Positions 32,249 through 44,212 are shown, counted from the stretch's first letter. The stretch is 64,000 nt of DNA from Diplodia intermedia (GCA_021495925.1 JAKEKT010000035.1:62001-126000), one strand, 5' to 3'. Notes: a model not told the origin generated them from the letters alone. Made by a program: numbers and translations.

Positions 32249-33318
32249 GGTGGCAAGGGGCGGGCAGGCGGCCCGTGCTGGGTGTTGCGGCTCTCAGTTG
32301 TGCAGTGCAACCCACGGTGAGGTGTGGCGCGTGTCGAAAGAGGAAGCAGTGCGCAGAGGGGAGCGGATTAGGCGACACGGCGAATGGGGAAGGGAGCGAG
32401 GTGAAACGGGCGGGCGGCAAGAATTCACGGCTGGGCGCTCTACTCTATTACTTATATCTGGGCGTTGTACAGGTTTGTGTCCGGCAGCCAGCGATCCCGA
32501 GAGCCTTCTGGCCTTCGTCGCGGGGCCTGTGGGAGCCGAGCGAGTACGACGGGCGGGTCTGTTTCGCTTTCAGCACGCCGCTGGTTGGTCTGATCTCCGG
32601 CAGCCGCGTGCCTGCTTGCGGCACCAGGCCCGCCGCCTCGCAAGCTCTGCCTGTTCGGGCCACCGCGCAATCGCTCCTATTTCGCTTCCCCAAGCCCTCA
32701 TCGTGAGCCATGATGGCTTCCAGCATCCTTCGAGAACTCGCGGCCCCGTTTCGCGTCAGCCGGTCCAGCACGTCTCAGCCGCACGTCCGGTGTCGGGCAT
32801 GCGGTGTGCTAACGCGTCGAGTCGCGGCTAAACGTACTAGGTAGCCCTAGCTGCCCGTGGCGATGAACCTACACCCGCAACGGCGCCGGAATCCCCGTGC
32901 CTCCGTGTCTCTCTCCGTCATTTCCACATCTATATCGTCAGCACTGACCTGACATGGTCGCCGTCCATGCATCAGCTTGTGCGGCCTGCTGGCGCGGCGT
33001 TTGTGCTGGTGCCTGCTGGTGCTGCCTTGGGCCGAGGCACCCCGCCGTCCCCAAAAGCAAACCGGGCGGCCGTCTTATCGGGCCAAACATTGCGTGTGTG
33101 AGGTTTACATCGGCGCGAGGTTATCTGGGTTTTGACTTTTGCCGCCGCTGATCTCCCCAGGAGCCACGGACTTGCTTGCGCGTGAAGCTTGGTCCCGCCG
33201 CAGCCTTGGCGGAATCTGCAAACACGCCAAGCCCAGCCAACTCTCCGCCGTTCCAGACAGCTTCGCCTTTGCACCCGCCCCAGCAGCTCCAACAACCTCA
33301 CCTAACCAGCCTGCCACC
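32249..33318. other. divergent intergenic region, ABC transporter / CWC2
   Basis: An upstream region of 1.07 kb shared by the ABC transporter (-) and CWC2 (+). Both promoters should lie here. Reading frames up to 278 codons run through it from the antisense side of the transporter and are not supported by any family motif. No RNA gene was seen. Confidence 0.45.
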
Positions 33319-34602
33319 ATGACCGACGTCGCTGAGCAGACCGCTGCCCCGCATGGCCCTGTAGATAGCGCCTCGAACGAGCTGGTGACTACGTCTGCCG
33401 ACGGCGCTGAAAAGGTCGTCGTCACCACCAACGCCGAGGGCAAAAAAGTAAAGAAGATCATCCGCAAGAAGCGCAGGCCCGCCCGCCCTCAGGTCGACCC
33501 CAGTACCTTCAAGTCCGAGCCCCCGCCCCAGACCGGCACCATCTTCAACATCTGGTACAACAAATGGAGTGGCGGTGACCGCGAGGACAAGTACCTCTCC
33601 AAGCATGCTGCGCCTTCGCGCTGCAACATCGCCCGCGACACCGGTTATACGCGTGCCGACAGCGTGCCCGGAAGCTATTTTTGCCTCTTCTTTGCCCGTG
33701 GCTTATGTCCCAAGGGCGCTGACTGCGAGTACCTGCACCGCCTCCCAACCATCCACGACATGTTCAATCCGAACGTCGACTGCTTCGGCCGAGACAAGCA
33801 TGCAGATTACCGTGATGACATGGGAGGTGTCGGGAGCTTCATGAGACAAAACAGGACTCTTTACGTCGGCCGCATCCACGTCACCGACGATATAGAAGAA
33901 ATCGTTGCCCGCCATTTCCAGGAATGGGGCCAAATCGACAGAGGTAGGTCTCACTCGCATCAGCCGAGCCATAAGACTACCATGCTGACTGACATTGCAG
34001 TACGCGTACTCAACACCCGCGGTGTCGCCTTCGTAACATACTCCAACGAAGCGAATTCGCAGTTCGCGAAGGAGGCTATGGCCCATCAGGCCCTCGATCA
34101 TAGTGAAGTTCTCAACGTGCGTTGGGCCACAGTGGACCCGAATCCGCAAGCCCAAAAGCGTGAGGCGCATCGGATTGAAGAACAGGCTGCTGAGGCCATT
34201 CGTCGCGCCCTGCCCGCCGATTACGTCGCCGAGATCGAAGGCCGTGACCCCGACTCCAAGAAGCGCAGGAAGATTGAGGGAGGCTTTGGCCTGCAAGGGT
34301 ACGATGCCCCGGATGATGTGTGGTACGCAAAGGAAAAGGCTGCTCAGTTGGAAGCTGCGCAAAACGGAGGTCTTTTGGAAGCACCCGAGGAACAGAAACT
34401 GCTCGAAGCAGCCGCCGATCAGGAGGAAGCCGTCAACCAGCAGCAACAGCATGCCACAGAGGAGGAAAACGGAAGCATTTTCTCGGGGTCCACGCTGGCA
34501 ATGCTGAAGAGCTCGGGCGTCACTTTCACATCTGGGAAAAGGGACGAAGATCGCCCCAAGGGCCCGCTTGTCGGCTACGGAAGCGATGATGACAGTGACT
34601 GA
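33319..34602 (+). CDS. CWC2: pre-mRNA splicing factor CWC2
   Basis: Exons 33319-33943 and 34001-34602 give 408 residues. CWC2 is a Prp19-complex protein that touches U6 snRNA and the intron in the catalytic spliceosome. A KKIIRKKRRPARPQVDP basic run is followed by the Torus fold (FNIWYNKWSGGDRED). The CCCH zinc finger is GSYFCLFFARGLCPKGADCEYLHRLP. Then comes the RRM: RTLYVGRIHV as RNP2, and VLNTRGVAFVTYSNEANSQFAKEAM as RNP1 and after. The C-terminal third is Gln/Glu-rich, ending GPLVGYGSDDDSD. The 57-nt intron (GTAGGT...TTGCAG) is in frame and stop-free, so the frame runs through it; it is removed because IDR joined to VRVLN matches the family. The frame is also open upstream, but the Met at 33319 starts the family-like protein. 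Confidence 0.96.
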   Translation: MTDVAEQTAAPHGPVDSASNELVTTSADGAEKVVVTTNAEGKKVKKIIRKKRRPARPQVDPSTFKSEPPPQTGTIFNIWYNKWSGGDREDKYLSKHAAPSRCNIARDTGYTRADSVPGSYFCLFFARGLCPKGADCEYLHRLPTIHDMFNPNVDCFGRDKHADYRDDMGGVGSFMRQNRTLYVGRIHVTDDIEEIVARHFQEWGQIDRGRSHSHQPSHKTTMLTDIAVRVLNTRGVAFVTYSNEANSQFAKEAMAHQALDHSEVLNVRWATVDPNPQAQKREAHRIEEQAAEAIRRALPADYVAEIEGRDPDSKKRRKIEGGFGLQGYDAPDDVWYAKEKAAQLEAAQNGGLLEAPEEQKLLEAAADQEEAVNQQQQHATEEENGSIFSGSTLAMLKSSGVTFTSGKRDEDRPKGPLVGYGSDDDSD

Positions 34603-36015
34603 GGTTCCAGTTTTGGCGGTGTACCGGCACCAGAGTAATAATAACCGAACCTTATGCCTGCCTGCTCAGAGCGGTCTGAAAGATGCGCCATTTTGGGGCT
34701 AGGCCAGTGGTATAGCAATGGGAAGGCTGCTGATCGTCCGCACTAAAAAGTGCACTGGCGTCCAATCCATCTCATCCGACAATGCTTCGGAGTCGTATTC
34801 GCATTCACCATCGTGGAGTCACTGGAGCCTCAGTGGCAAGACACGTGGCCATGTCATCGGTAGCGGGTCAAAAGGACCCTGGACATCAGCTCATGGGAGC
34901 AAGGATAGTCGTTCGTAGTAGGCGATATCACACTTGGGTGCATGCGGCGCATAGCATGATGGCAATACTTAACAAACCGAGGCATCTGGAATTTACAGTG
35001 GAGACTACAGATCACAACGATAATTTCTTGGTGCCCAGAAAATGGCCATATCCGCAAGTGTAGCCAAGTTCAGCGATTTACAACCAGGACAAGATAAGCG
35101 CCCGAGGGCAAAAGCCTGGAATTTCTACATTCGTTTACGGTGCCCCATATGTTGTGGAACATTGACTTGATACCAGCTCGCGGATGACGTTTCCCCACAT
35201 TCGCAAGCATTTCCCAATTAGGTAGTGCTGACTGCTATCTGAGAAGCACTCCATGAAAGGACGCTGACATTCCGGAGCCGCACGATTCCTCGGGTAAGGC
35301 TCATTCCGGCGGCCGGCGGTGAGCGCAATAGTGGAAACGTGACATGTGCTTCTTTGTCTGTGCCTACATGCGAGCACTCGATTTCTACGGGGATCGATCT
35401 CCTGAGCGATACAGTAGCTCTCGAGTGCAAAACAGATCTAGAATGTAAGATTTGGATAGGATTTTGCGACATTCGACTTCAAGATCGATTGCAAGTTCAC
35501 AGGGGAAGAACGAGCCGTTGAACATGTGTCTGGCTATGCAGACAGTGACTTCTAACAAATAAAGGGACGAGGATTGCAGTAGGCATGGGGGTGGTTTCAC
35601 CAACGCTGCATGTGAAGCCGTGAATTATTTTTCTGTAACCATGCAAGACTACTTGAAAATTAGAATTGGCGAATCAGAAAGGGATGCACGGGCAGGGAGG
35701 AGGTGCTGGAGAAGGCGTCGGCGAGCGCAACCGATCGGCGGCAGGGATCCACGGGCCGGTCGGTCGGGGCGCCAAGACCAGAGTGGCCGGCGAGCGTCGC
35801 GCAGCTCGACTGTTGCATTCACGCTCGTCTGTATCGCGCCAACGCCGTACGCCGACGCATCCTCTTCTTCGTCCCCGAACATCGCCGCAACCGCCCTCTC
35901 CTCCGCACCGTCGGCGCGACCTTGATGGGCGTGTAACGCGCTCACTTTTGCCCCCGCGCCTCGACCCTCTCGAAGACCCGGCGTCCACCTCACCTCCGCG
36001 CGAATACAACCCACC
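34603..36015. other. intergenic region, CTR9 upstream
   Basis: A 1.4-kb gap between CWC2 and CTR9 (both plus). The first 1 kb is more AT-rich and shows no coding pattern; the last 350 nt are GC-rich and probably the CTR9 promoter and leader. No RNA gene or repeat was recognised. Confidence 0.45.
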
Positions 36016-39000
36016 ATGGCTGCTCCGAACGGCTTCGCGAACGGTGTCAACGGCCATGCCAATGGCACCATCGAGCCAAAGCGCTTCTCGGATATCCCCA
36101 ACGTTCTTGATGTGACGGTCAATGAGGGAGGGGATGTCGAACAGGTCGAAATCGATCTTGTCGAGCTGAACGATGATCCTACGGAGCTTTGTATTCTCTT
36201 GGAGAACGAGAATGTGGTGAAGTCTACCTGGATGACCATCGCTTTCGCGTATGCCAAGCAGCACCGAACCGCGTTGGCCATCGACATCCTGCAGAAGGCT
36301 CGCGACGCCTTTAGCAGAGCCGGCGCCGAGGAGAAGCTCAGCATCCTGAGCGCTTTGTTCTGGCTGAACCTCTGCATGTGCCGCGAGGCTCCTCGTCTCA
36401 GACCAGGTGAGTGCATACCCCTTCACCCTCTTCGTTTCTGCGAGCATCAACTGATCTTTAACAGACAACACTGGGCCGGAAGTTAAGACCAAGGAGCAGT
36501 GGATCCAGGCCGCCACCGCAAACCTCAACGATGCATCGCGTATCAGTCCTTCTTATGCACCCCTTTTCCTCGCTCGCGGAGTCCTCTACCTTCTCCGCGC
36601 CTCTGCCATCACTCAAACAAAATCAGGCGCCCCCGACAGCGCAGAGCGCACTGACGCGTTGCGGCAAGCGGCAAAGTGCTTCGATGACTCTCTTCGCGCG
36701 TATGGAGGCAAGAACCTCATGGCCATGCTAGGCAAGGCGAGAGTCCAGTACTCGCTTGGCAAGTATGCCGACGCTCTTGCATCCTACCAGAAAGTCCTCG
36801 GTCAAGCTCCTGACATGATGGACCCTGATCCCCGCATTGGTATCGGATGCTGTCTTTGGCAATTGGGATACAAGGAAGATGCCAAGAATGCATGGGAAAG
36901 AGCGCTGGAACTGGTAAGACATTCTACGTGAAAGAAGCGGAACATCGCTGACAGGACTTGTAGTGCCCTGACTCCAAGACCGCCAATATCCTTCTTGGGC
37001 TTTACCACCTTAACGTTTCGTCTCAATACTCAACTACTTCTCCCGAGTTCGCTCCCATCTACAAGAAAGCAATGGTGCAATACACGCAGAAGGCCTTCAA
37101 GTTGGACGACAAATACCCGCTTTCTTGTGCCACTTTTGGTGGATACTTCCTTATGAGGAAAGCCATGGCCCAGGTGGAACGGTTGTCGAGACGATCCATC
37201 GACTTCACTGACGTCAATGCCGTTGCAAGTGACGGTTGGTATCTCCTCGGTAGGAAAGAGCACTATGAGAACGAAATTTCCAAGGCGCTCGAGTACTACC
37301 AGAGGGCCGACACTGCACGTGGCGGTGAAGATCGCGGTTATCTTCCAGCTAAATTTGGTATGGCTCAGATCCGGATCATGATGCAGGACTTCGAAGGCGC
37401 CAAGCTTCGGCTGGAGAAGATCATTCAGCAGAGCAAGAGCACCGAGGCCCTCATTCTCCTGGGCTCACTGTACGCCGAGGATGTCTTCGCTGCTCAAGCC
37501 GCAAACTCGAAGGAGGACAAATCGAATGAGCTGAAGAAAGCCATTTCTCTCCTTGAAAGCGTTCGATCAGCCTGGAGAGATCCCAAGCGCAAAGTCTCTC
37601 CGGATACAGCGGTCCTTCTCAACCTTGCACGTTTGTATGAGACCGACCATCCCGAGAAGAGTCTGCAGTGTTTGCACCAAGTTGAGCAGATGGAACTGGA
37701 CGAAATCCCGGAAGAGGACCGGCCAGATGAACCGCAGGCGCCGGACCCCCAGCAGGAAAATTATGATGTCGCCAAGGAGGTCTATGAGGAGGCGAAGCGG
37801 GCGCACCTCAATGCTCTACGCGAAAACCTACCGCCACAGCTGCTCAACAACATGGGCTGCTTCTACTACCAACAGGAAAAATACGCCCAGGCCCGCGAGC
37901 TGTTCCAGTCCGCATTGAACGCCTGCGTGAAGGTGGGTGACAAGGATCAATCCGTGGACACCGATGCTCTCGTGACAACAATTTCCTACAGCTTGGCTCG
38001 CACCTACGAGGCCGAGGGCATGTTGGATGAGGCCAAAAAGGTCTATGAGGGCCTTCTTCAGCGACATGGCGACTATGTGGACGCCAACATCCGTCTTACG
38101 TACATCAAACTTCGCCAGAGCCCTCAGGACGAGGGTCCGAAGGCTATGTCGGAGTTGTACAAGGCGGAATCCACGAATCTGGAGGTGCGCGCTTTGTATG
38201 GCTGGTTTCAACGCAAGGCCAAGAAGCGGACAGGCAATATCCACGAAGACCAGGAACAACGCCACTACAAACACACTTTGCAGCACTATGATAAGCACGA
38301 CCGGTATTCCCTGACCGGAATGGGCAACATCTACCTGACATTTGCCCGTGAGATGCGCAGAGACACCGAACAGGACAAGGATAAGCGGCGCAAGATGTAC
38401 CAGAGGGCCGTTGAATTCTTTGACAAGGCCCTTCAGCTGGATGCGAAGAACGCGTATGCTGCCCAAGGCATTGGCATTGCCCTCATTGAGTGCAACAAGG
38501 ATTTCAACGGTGCTGTGCAGCTCTTCACCAAGGTCAGGGAGACAATGAAGGACGCAAGTGTCTACATCAACCTTGGTCACGTTTATTGCGAACTCAGGCA
38601 ATACTCTCGCGCCATCGAGAACTATGAGGCAGCACTTGCAAAGGACCGTGCACGCGATGCTACTATCCTGGCCTGTCTTGGTCGTGTCTGGCTACTTAAG
38701 GGCAAGCAGGAAAAGAGTATCCAAGCCATGAGGACCTCCTTGGAGTACTCCCAAAGGGTAAGTGCAACAAAGCTGGCTAGAGGAACAAAGACTAACGAGT
38801 TACAGGCTCTCGAGGTCGCTCCGGAACAGGATCACTTCAAATTCAACGTCGCCTTCGTTCAGATTCAAATCGCCCAGCTCATCCACGTGCTTCCCGAAAA
38901 CGTCCGTTCTCTCGAAGAAGTCGAGGCTGCAGCAAAGGGCTTGGACGATGCTATCGAAGCATTCAGCGCTATCGCGAAATCGCCGAACCCACCGTTCCCG

Positions 39001-39861
39001 CGCCAAGACATTGAAGCGCGTGCTAATATGGGTCGCAACACGCAGCGCAAGCAGCTTGATCGAGCTATTCAGAGCCAGCGCGAGTATGAGGAGAAGAATG
39101 CTGCAAAGCTCAAGGAAGCTCGCGAGAGGCGTGAGGCTGAGATCAGGCAGCGCGAGGAGGAAAAACGTCAGAAGGAGGAGGCTGAAGCTGAGCGTCAACG
39201 TCAAGTTCAAGAGGAACGCCAGAAGATGCAGGAACGCGACCGCGAACTTGCCGCCAAGCGTGCCGATGAAGAGAAGCGCGTACAAGATGCTGAGATGACG
39301 ACAGACTCGGAGACGGGCGAGCGCAAGAAACGCCAGAAGAAGAGCCGCGGGGGAGGCGGAGGTGGCAAGCGCAAGAAGAAGGGCGCCGAGTCGGACAGCG
39401 AGGGAGAAGCGGGCTCCGACAGCGAAGCCGGCGGCAAGGGTCGCCGCTCCAGGCGGCGGACCACGACATCAGCAACGCCCGGCGGCTCGGACGATGACAA
39501 GCCGCGCAAGAAGAAGAAGAGAAAGCTCGAGCGTAAGGCACCGGTCACCAAGGTACAAAACAGCAAGTACAAGTCGAGCGAGTTCGTGCAGAGCGACGAC
39601 GACTCGGACCTGGACGACGCGGCGCAGGCGGCGAACGAGTCACTGGCTGCGAAGGTCCACGCTGCCGAAGAGGGCGGCTCACCGCCGCCGAGGCCGGATG
39701 CGGAGAGTGGTGATGAGGAGGCTCCTACGGCGAGCAGGAATCGGAAACGGGTCGTCGATGACGACGACGATGAAGATGAGGATGGTGGGGCTGCTGCACC
39801 GGCCAACAACGGCGGCGAAGCGGACACGCCAATGGGCGGGCTAGAGGACGACGAGGAATAG
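36016..39861 (+). CDS. CTR9: Paf1 complex TPR subunit CTR9
   Basis: Exons 36016-36406, 36465-36913, 36964-38757 and 38806-39861 join in phase to 1229 residues. CTR9 scaffolds the Paf1 complex, which travels with RNA polymerase II and supports H2B ubiquitination and H3K4/K36 methylation. The N-terminus has IPNVLDVTVNEGGDVEQVEIDLVELNDDP, the CTR9 hallmark. Tandem TPRs run from about residue 60 to 880, including LGKARVQYSLGKYADALASY, FGMAQIRIMMQDFEGAKLRLE, NNMGCFYYQQEKYAQARELFQ and YINLGHVYCELRQYSRAIENYE. A long charged coiled coil of Glu/Arg/Lys follows (about 930-1000), then a Gly/Lys-rich patch and an acidic Ser tail with DDEE end. The third intron (48 nt) is a multiple of three and stop-free; it has GTAAGT, a CTAAC branch site and TACAG. 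Confidence 0.97.
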
Positions 39862-41068
39862 GCGCCATCTCGATGCAAGGGTGGATGTGCATAAGCAACG
39901 GCGTTATTTGAAAACTTTGGGTCAACGGAGGTGGTGGTCGAATGCTGGCACCAGACAAAAAAAAACAATTCCTATTCGAAGTTTGGTCTCCGCTTTGACG
40001 TTTTACCCCATCTCTCGCGCTTACTAAAATGGTTACCAGGCGAGCACATTGGTAAGGGATCATGCGTTGGCTGACGGGCTTGACTGACGGGCTTGACTGG
40101 TGTAAGAGTATGCGAAGTAGCAATTGATCTGTTGATGTGGAGATTGACGCAGGTGTGGGGAGAGGGCGGGCTAACGTCTTCTGTTAACCCAACGCCTTCT
40201 AGTGCGCCTTTTTCCATTGACTGGATCAGGCTATTGCCTCCTTGATCTGTGCCTGTGTCGATGGTCCAATCAAAGTCAGTGAGTGGCCATGTTCCTGCTC
40301 GAAGAGCTGTGGATGCTAATAGGCTTGGCACTTGTGTTGTAAAGGGATATCTGTTGAGTGACGCTCGATCATGACACGACTTTGACACGACTTTGGGCGG
40401 GCATGAGCGCTAGTTGACTGCCTCCCCCGACTCAGTATTCACGATTCACGCAAACGACGACTGCTTCGGCCGGTAAGAAGGTCGATGGGTTCTGCAAGGC
40501 ATTGCAAACACATCGGCGTTTCCCTCTTGGAGCTTGATAAAACAGTAGTCAGAGGTGATGTTCAACGGCCACACACTTATGGATCGATCCTCATTACATA
40601 GTTCAACTAAGTTCGCTCCAGTACACTACCAGCTAATGAACCAGATTCCGATGGTCGTTTGATACTGCGACAGTGAGGATGAGTCCATCCGGACAATGGT
40701 TCACAAGACATTCATGGAACGAAGCATATGGGCAGGGACTCCAGCTATCTCATCCTTACTGTAATACCAAGCGAACCAAGCTCCCCGCTCAGGTGTAACT
40801 TTTAGCCATCCAGCATCCGCATGAATGCCAAGCGGCACGAACGTAGAGGCCATCACCCCTTTGCTTCGGTCTGTACTATGGAAGCCGATGGTCCGAAGGT
40901 TCAAGCATCCCTAGCTTTACTCGACTTGTGCTGTTGGGGGGCCCTGCGTTCGCTCTATAAAGGGAGCGAGGGTTGGATTTGGGCTTCCAGGCGACGCATT
41001 CTCCCACCGTCTCTTCACACTCAGTCCGAGGCTCCAAGTTGCGGGCCTTTGACAACAACTGCGACAAG
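39862..41068. other. intergenic region, upstream of the PAN/Cys-Pro protein gene
   Basis: A 1.2-kb gap after CTR9. It carries a two-copy 13-nt direct repeat (CTGACGGGCTTGA at 40071-40083 and 40084-40096) and a TATA box at 40956. I found no reading frame with family features. Confidence 0.5.
40956..40961 (+). promoter_or_regulatory. TATA box
   Basis: TATAAA, in CTCTATAAAGGG, lies 113 nt upstream of the proposed ATG at 41069. Transcription would begin near 40985-40995, leaving a leader of about 80 nt. Clear TATA boxes are rare in this window, which suggests an inducible gene. Confidence 0.6.
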
Positions 41069-43508
41069 ATGGTTGGCTTCAATGCACGGCACATTGCCCA
41101 CGCGTTACAGGCGGTAAGTGTGTTGGAAAAAGAATGGGCTTCGTCGACAACGGCTGAAATCGGTCCAGTATTCAACATATACCTCGACGGTGCTGCCCGG
41201 CCACCCGTGCGAAACCGGCAGCAGCAACACGACCGTCGGCTACAACACGACCTTGATCAGCAATGGCACGACGGCTGCCCCGCAGACGGTCTGCGAGACG
41301 AGCACGCCCGTCGCGACGAACACCAGCTACGCCCAAGAGACTGGGCCCTGCACCTTCCTGGGGCCGGACAGCGAGTACAGCGAAATGCTGGTGGGCGACG
41401 ACGGATACGGCAACAACGTCTACAACGTCACCTACGGCAGCGCTGGCGGCAGGTCGGCGACGTCGACGAGCTACTCGGGCGCGAGCACCACGGTAGTATG
41501 CATCACGGCGTACCCCATGCCAACGCCTTCAACGTCCGAGGCTCCGTCGACGACACCGTCGAGCACGCCGTCTTCAACACCCGAGGCTCCGTCGACGACA
41601 CCGTCGAGCACGCCGCCTCCGACATCGTCATCGCCTCCGACATCGTCACCGCCTCCGACATCGTCACCGCCGCCCACAATCGTCATCAGCATGCCCACGT
41701 CAACCGACACCCCGAGCACAACAAGCAGCGCACCCACGGACACGCCCACGACCGTCAGCTGCCCGCAGTCCAACGGGACCATGTACACGTCCGATTCGGT
41801 CCAAAACGCCCAATTCTCGCTCGAGTGCGGCTCCGACTACGAGTCGTATAACATCGAGTTCCCGGATAACTACAAACCCCCCAGCAACTACAAGCTGGCC
41901 AAGCGCGGGCCCATCGAAGGAGTCAGCTTCGAGGATTGTGTCGAGTTCTGCGCGAAGCTCTGTGATTGCCATGACATCGCCTACCAGTTCTCGACCAGCA
42001 CTTGCCAGCCGAAGAGCGCGCAGGGGCAGAAGGTGCAAGGCTCCAATGATCTCGTCAATGCGCGCCGGGTGACGCCTGGCTGCATTGCCAGCTTCCAACC
42101 CACCACCCTCTGCACGACTTCCTCGTCCGTCTCGAAGGACCTATGCGCCGCCTCCACTGGCTGCCCTGCTACTAGTAATGCTTGTCCGTCGCCGGGCTGT
42201 CCTCAGCCTTCTACCGATTGCGGAGGGTCCAAGTGCAAGAAGGCTCCCCCGCCACCTCCGCCGCCGCCTCCTACCGGCTGCCCAGACACGCCGTCAACGG
42301 GATGCAACAGCTCTTCTCCCGGCTGCGACAATTCGTCGTCGCAGTGCAACCAGCCTTCCCCTCCACCTCCCTCGCCGCCGTCTCCTACCGGCTGCCCAGG
42401 GACGTCGTCGACGGGGTGTGGCCCGTCTTCCTCTTCAACTGGTTGCGGAAGTTCGTCGACCGGGTGCCCTCCGCCGCCTCCGCCGCCGCCTCCTACCAGT
42501 TGCGGATCGTCGCAGGGGTGCAAGAGGAGCCCTCAGCCGCCGCCGCCTTCTTCCAGTTCCGGTTGCTCAGGAGCGTCGTCGGCGCCGTGCGGCAGGCCTT
42601 CTCCTCCGCCTCCTCGCCCTCCCCCACCGCCTTCTGGCAATTGCTCAGATACGTCGACAATGTGCACCAGGCCTTCCCCTCCGCCTCCCCCGCCCCCGCC
42701 CTCTACCACGTCTACCACGTCTACCACGTCCACCACGTCTACCACGTCCACCACGTCCACCACGGCTTGCTCGGATAGTTCGGATGGTTCGTGCGGCAAG
42801 CCTTCCCCGGCACCGAACGAGTGGTGCGACGGCAAGCTGAACCACCCCGGCCAAAAGTTCCGGCTGCGCACGCACGTTGTCGAAGGCGCAGGCAGGCCCG
42901 AGTTTGAGAACCTTTACGTAGAGGACACCGAGTACAGTAAGTATACCCCGATGGATGGAAAAGAACACGTCGGGATGTTAACCGGCGTCGGAAATTTAGA
43001 CTCGAGCAACTCGATCCCCATCCTCTCGCACGACCGCGAGAAGGCAGGGAAGTTTTTCTACGACTCGTCGACATCGTCGATCGCGCTGTGGCACGGGCGG
43101 TGCCGGTTCTCCGGGCTGACCATGTTCGGCGACAACGACATGGACGCGTACTCGCCCGCCTTCATCAACAACAACGTCGGCACACACCGCATGCGCGCCA
43201 GCTGGGGCTCCGTCACGTGGGATAACGACCGGTTCGATGGCTGGGTCGTGTGTCGGAAGAACAGAGACGGCCAGCAACAGCATGACGGCGGCCAGCAGCA
43301 GCAGAATGGTGGCCAGCAGCAGAATGGCGGTGGTCAGCAGCAAGGCGGCGACGACGGCCAGCAGAAGCAGCAGAGTGGTGGCCAAGGCCGCAACAAGCGC
43401 GACGAGCCGCACGATTGCTACGAGCTCAGGTGGCACGACGCCATCAGCAACCAGGGCATCGACACGCACAGGTGCGCCAAGGTCGAGCTGCTGACGGAGA
43501 ATGTGTAG
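41069..43508 (+). CDS. Cys/Pro/Thr-rich protein with PAN-like module, probable wall or secreted protein
   Basis: Exon 2 (41169-43508) is certain; exon 1 (41069-41113) is proposed from a TATA box, GTAAGT donor and in-phase join, giving 794 residues. From the N-terminus: an Asn/Thr-rich region with many N-glycosylation sites (about 20-110); a Ser/Thr/Pro mucin-like stretch (about 135-200); a PAN/apple-like Cys module (about 213-320; FEDCVEFCAKLCDCHDIAYQ); a long arm of repeated TGC, Ser and polyproline units (about 330-550) ending in Thr-Ser-Thr repeats; and a folded C-terminal domain (KFRLRTHVVEG, FENLYVED, GWVVCRKN) reminiscent of fungal DUF7907-type proteins. A Gln/Gly-rich insert (about 716-758) splits that domain before HDCYELRWHDA. 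Dibasic sites KR/G (about 260) and KR/D (about 762) could be Kex2 sites. The proposed first exon lacks a clear signal peptide, so the 5' end is doubtful. Confidence 0.72.
41537..41680 (+). repeat. Ser/Thr/Pro-coding minisatellite in the mucin-like region
   Basis: Two near-identical 45-nt blocks, each encoding EAPSTTPSSTP, are followed by three 18-nt-type units encoding PPTSS. The third-position pattern is nearly uniform (GTCGACGACACCG), which suggests recent duplication. Confidence 0.7.
42703..42768 (+). repeat. 9-nt tandem repeat encoding Thr-Ser-Thr
   Basis: About seven copies of a 9-nt unit, CTACCACGT or CCACCACGT, follow a polyproline run in the same reading frame. They encode the STTSTTSTT tract that leads into the C-terminal part of the protein. 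Confidence 0.8.
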
Positions 43509-44212
43509 ATTTCAAGGAGAAGTAAAAAAACAGAGTAGAAACGAAGACGATAATATCAGCAGGGATGGGAGGGCAAAAGCGCAAGGGATGATTTGGCAGT
43601 GTTTGAGGTTTATAGTGGGGGTTGTACGGACGATGGGATTGGGTGGAGGATGATTCTCACATGTTCCCGATGGCAGGGACAGCGACAGATTAGGTAGAAT
43701 TAATGCGCGGGAGAATTGCAACGGTGAGGAGGTTATCAGACGATCGGCAATCACAGAGTGGGTCGGTGCGGGTGCCATGTGCCATGTGCCTTCAGCTGGC
43801 TGTTAGTCGTTGGCGTTGGGCGGCCAGCAGCGCCGGTTGCTCAGACGCGGCGCATGCGGACGCAGCTCAACGTTGTGCGACGGGCGCCGGGCTGTCTCTT
43901 ACCGCAAGCGGCTAGAAGGCAGCCGGGCCATGTGCAGGCCCCCGCTGCCCCGTGCTGCGTCCAACAAACGCTGTGTTCCCACCACATCCCCGAACATCGA
44001 CGCATCATCCACTCCGCCCACCACCGCCGCTCCTATGTAACCCATTCCGCTTCCTGTTTGTTTTTCGCCGCGCTCCGAGCTGTCTGGACCCCCCGTCTCC
44101 GCCCTGCCGCCCTCGCTGCCTAAGCGAGCAAAACAGAGGGAACCGCGGCCGGGCCCCCTGATCGCCCGCGCTGGTTCGACGGCCGACCTTCTCTGAAACC
44201 TGAGGCTGAGCC

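Noticed and set aside
37828..38601. 257-codon frame antisense to CTR9 TPR repeats
   Set aside because: It is entirely inside a firmly assigned exon; hydrophobic appearance comes from reading Lys/Glu codons backwards.
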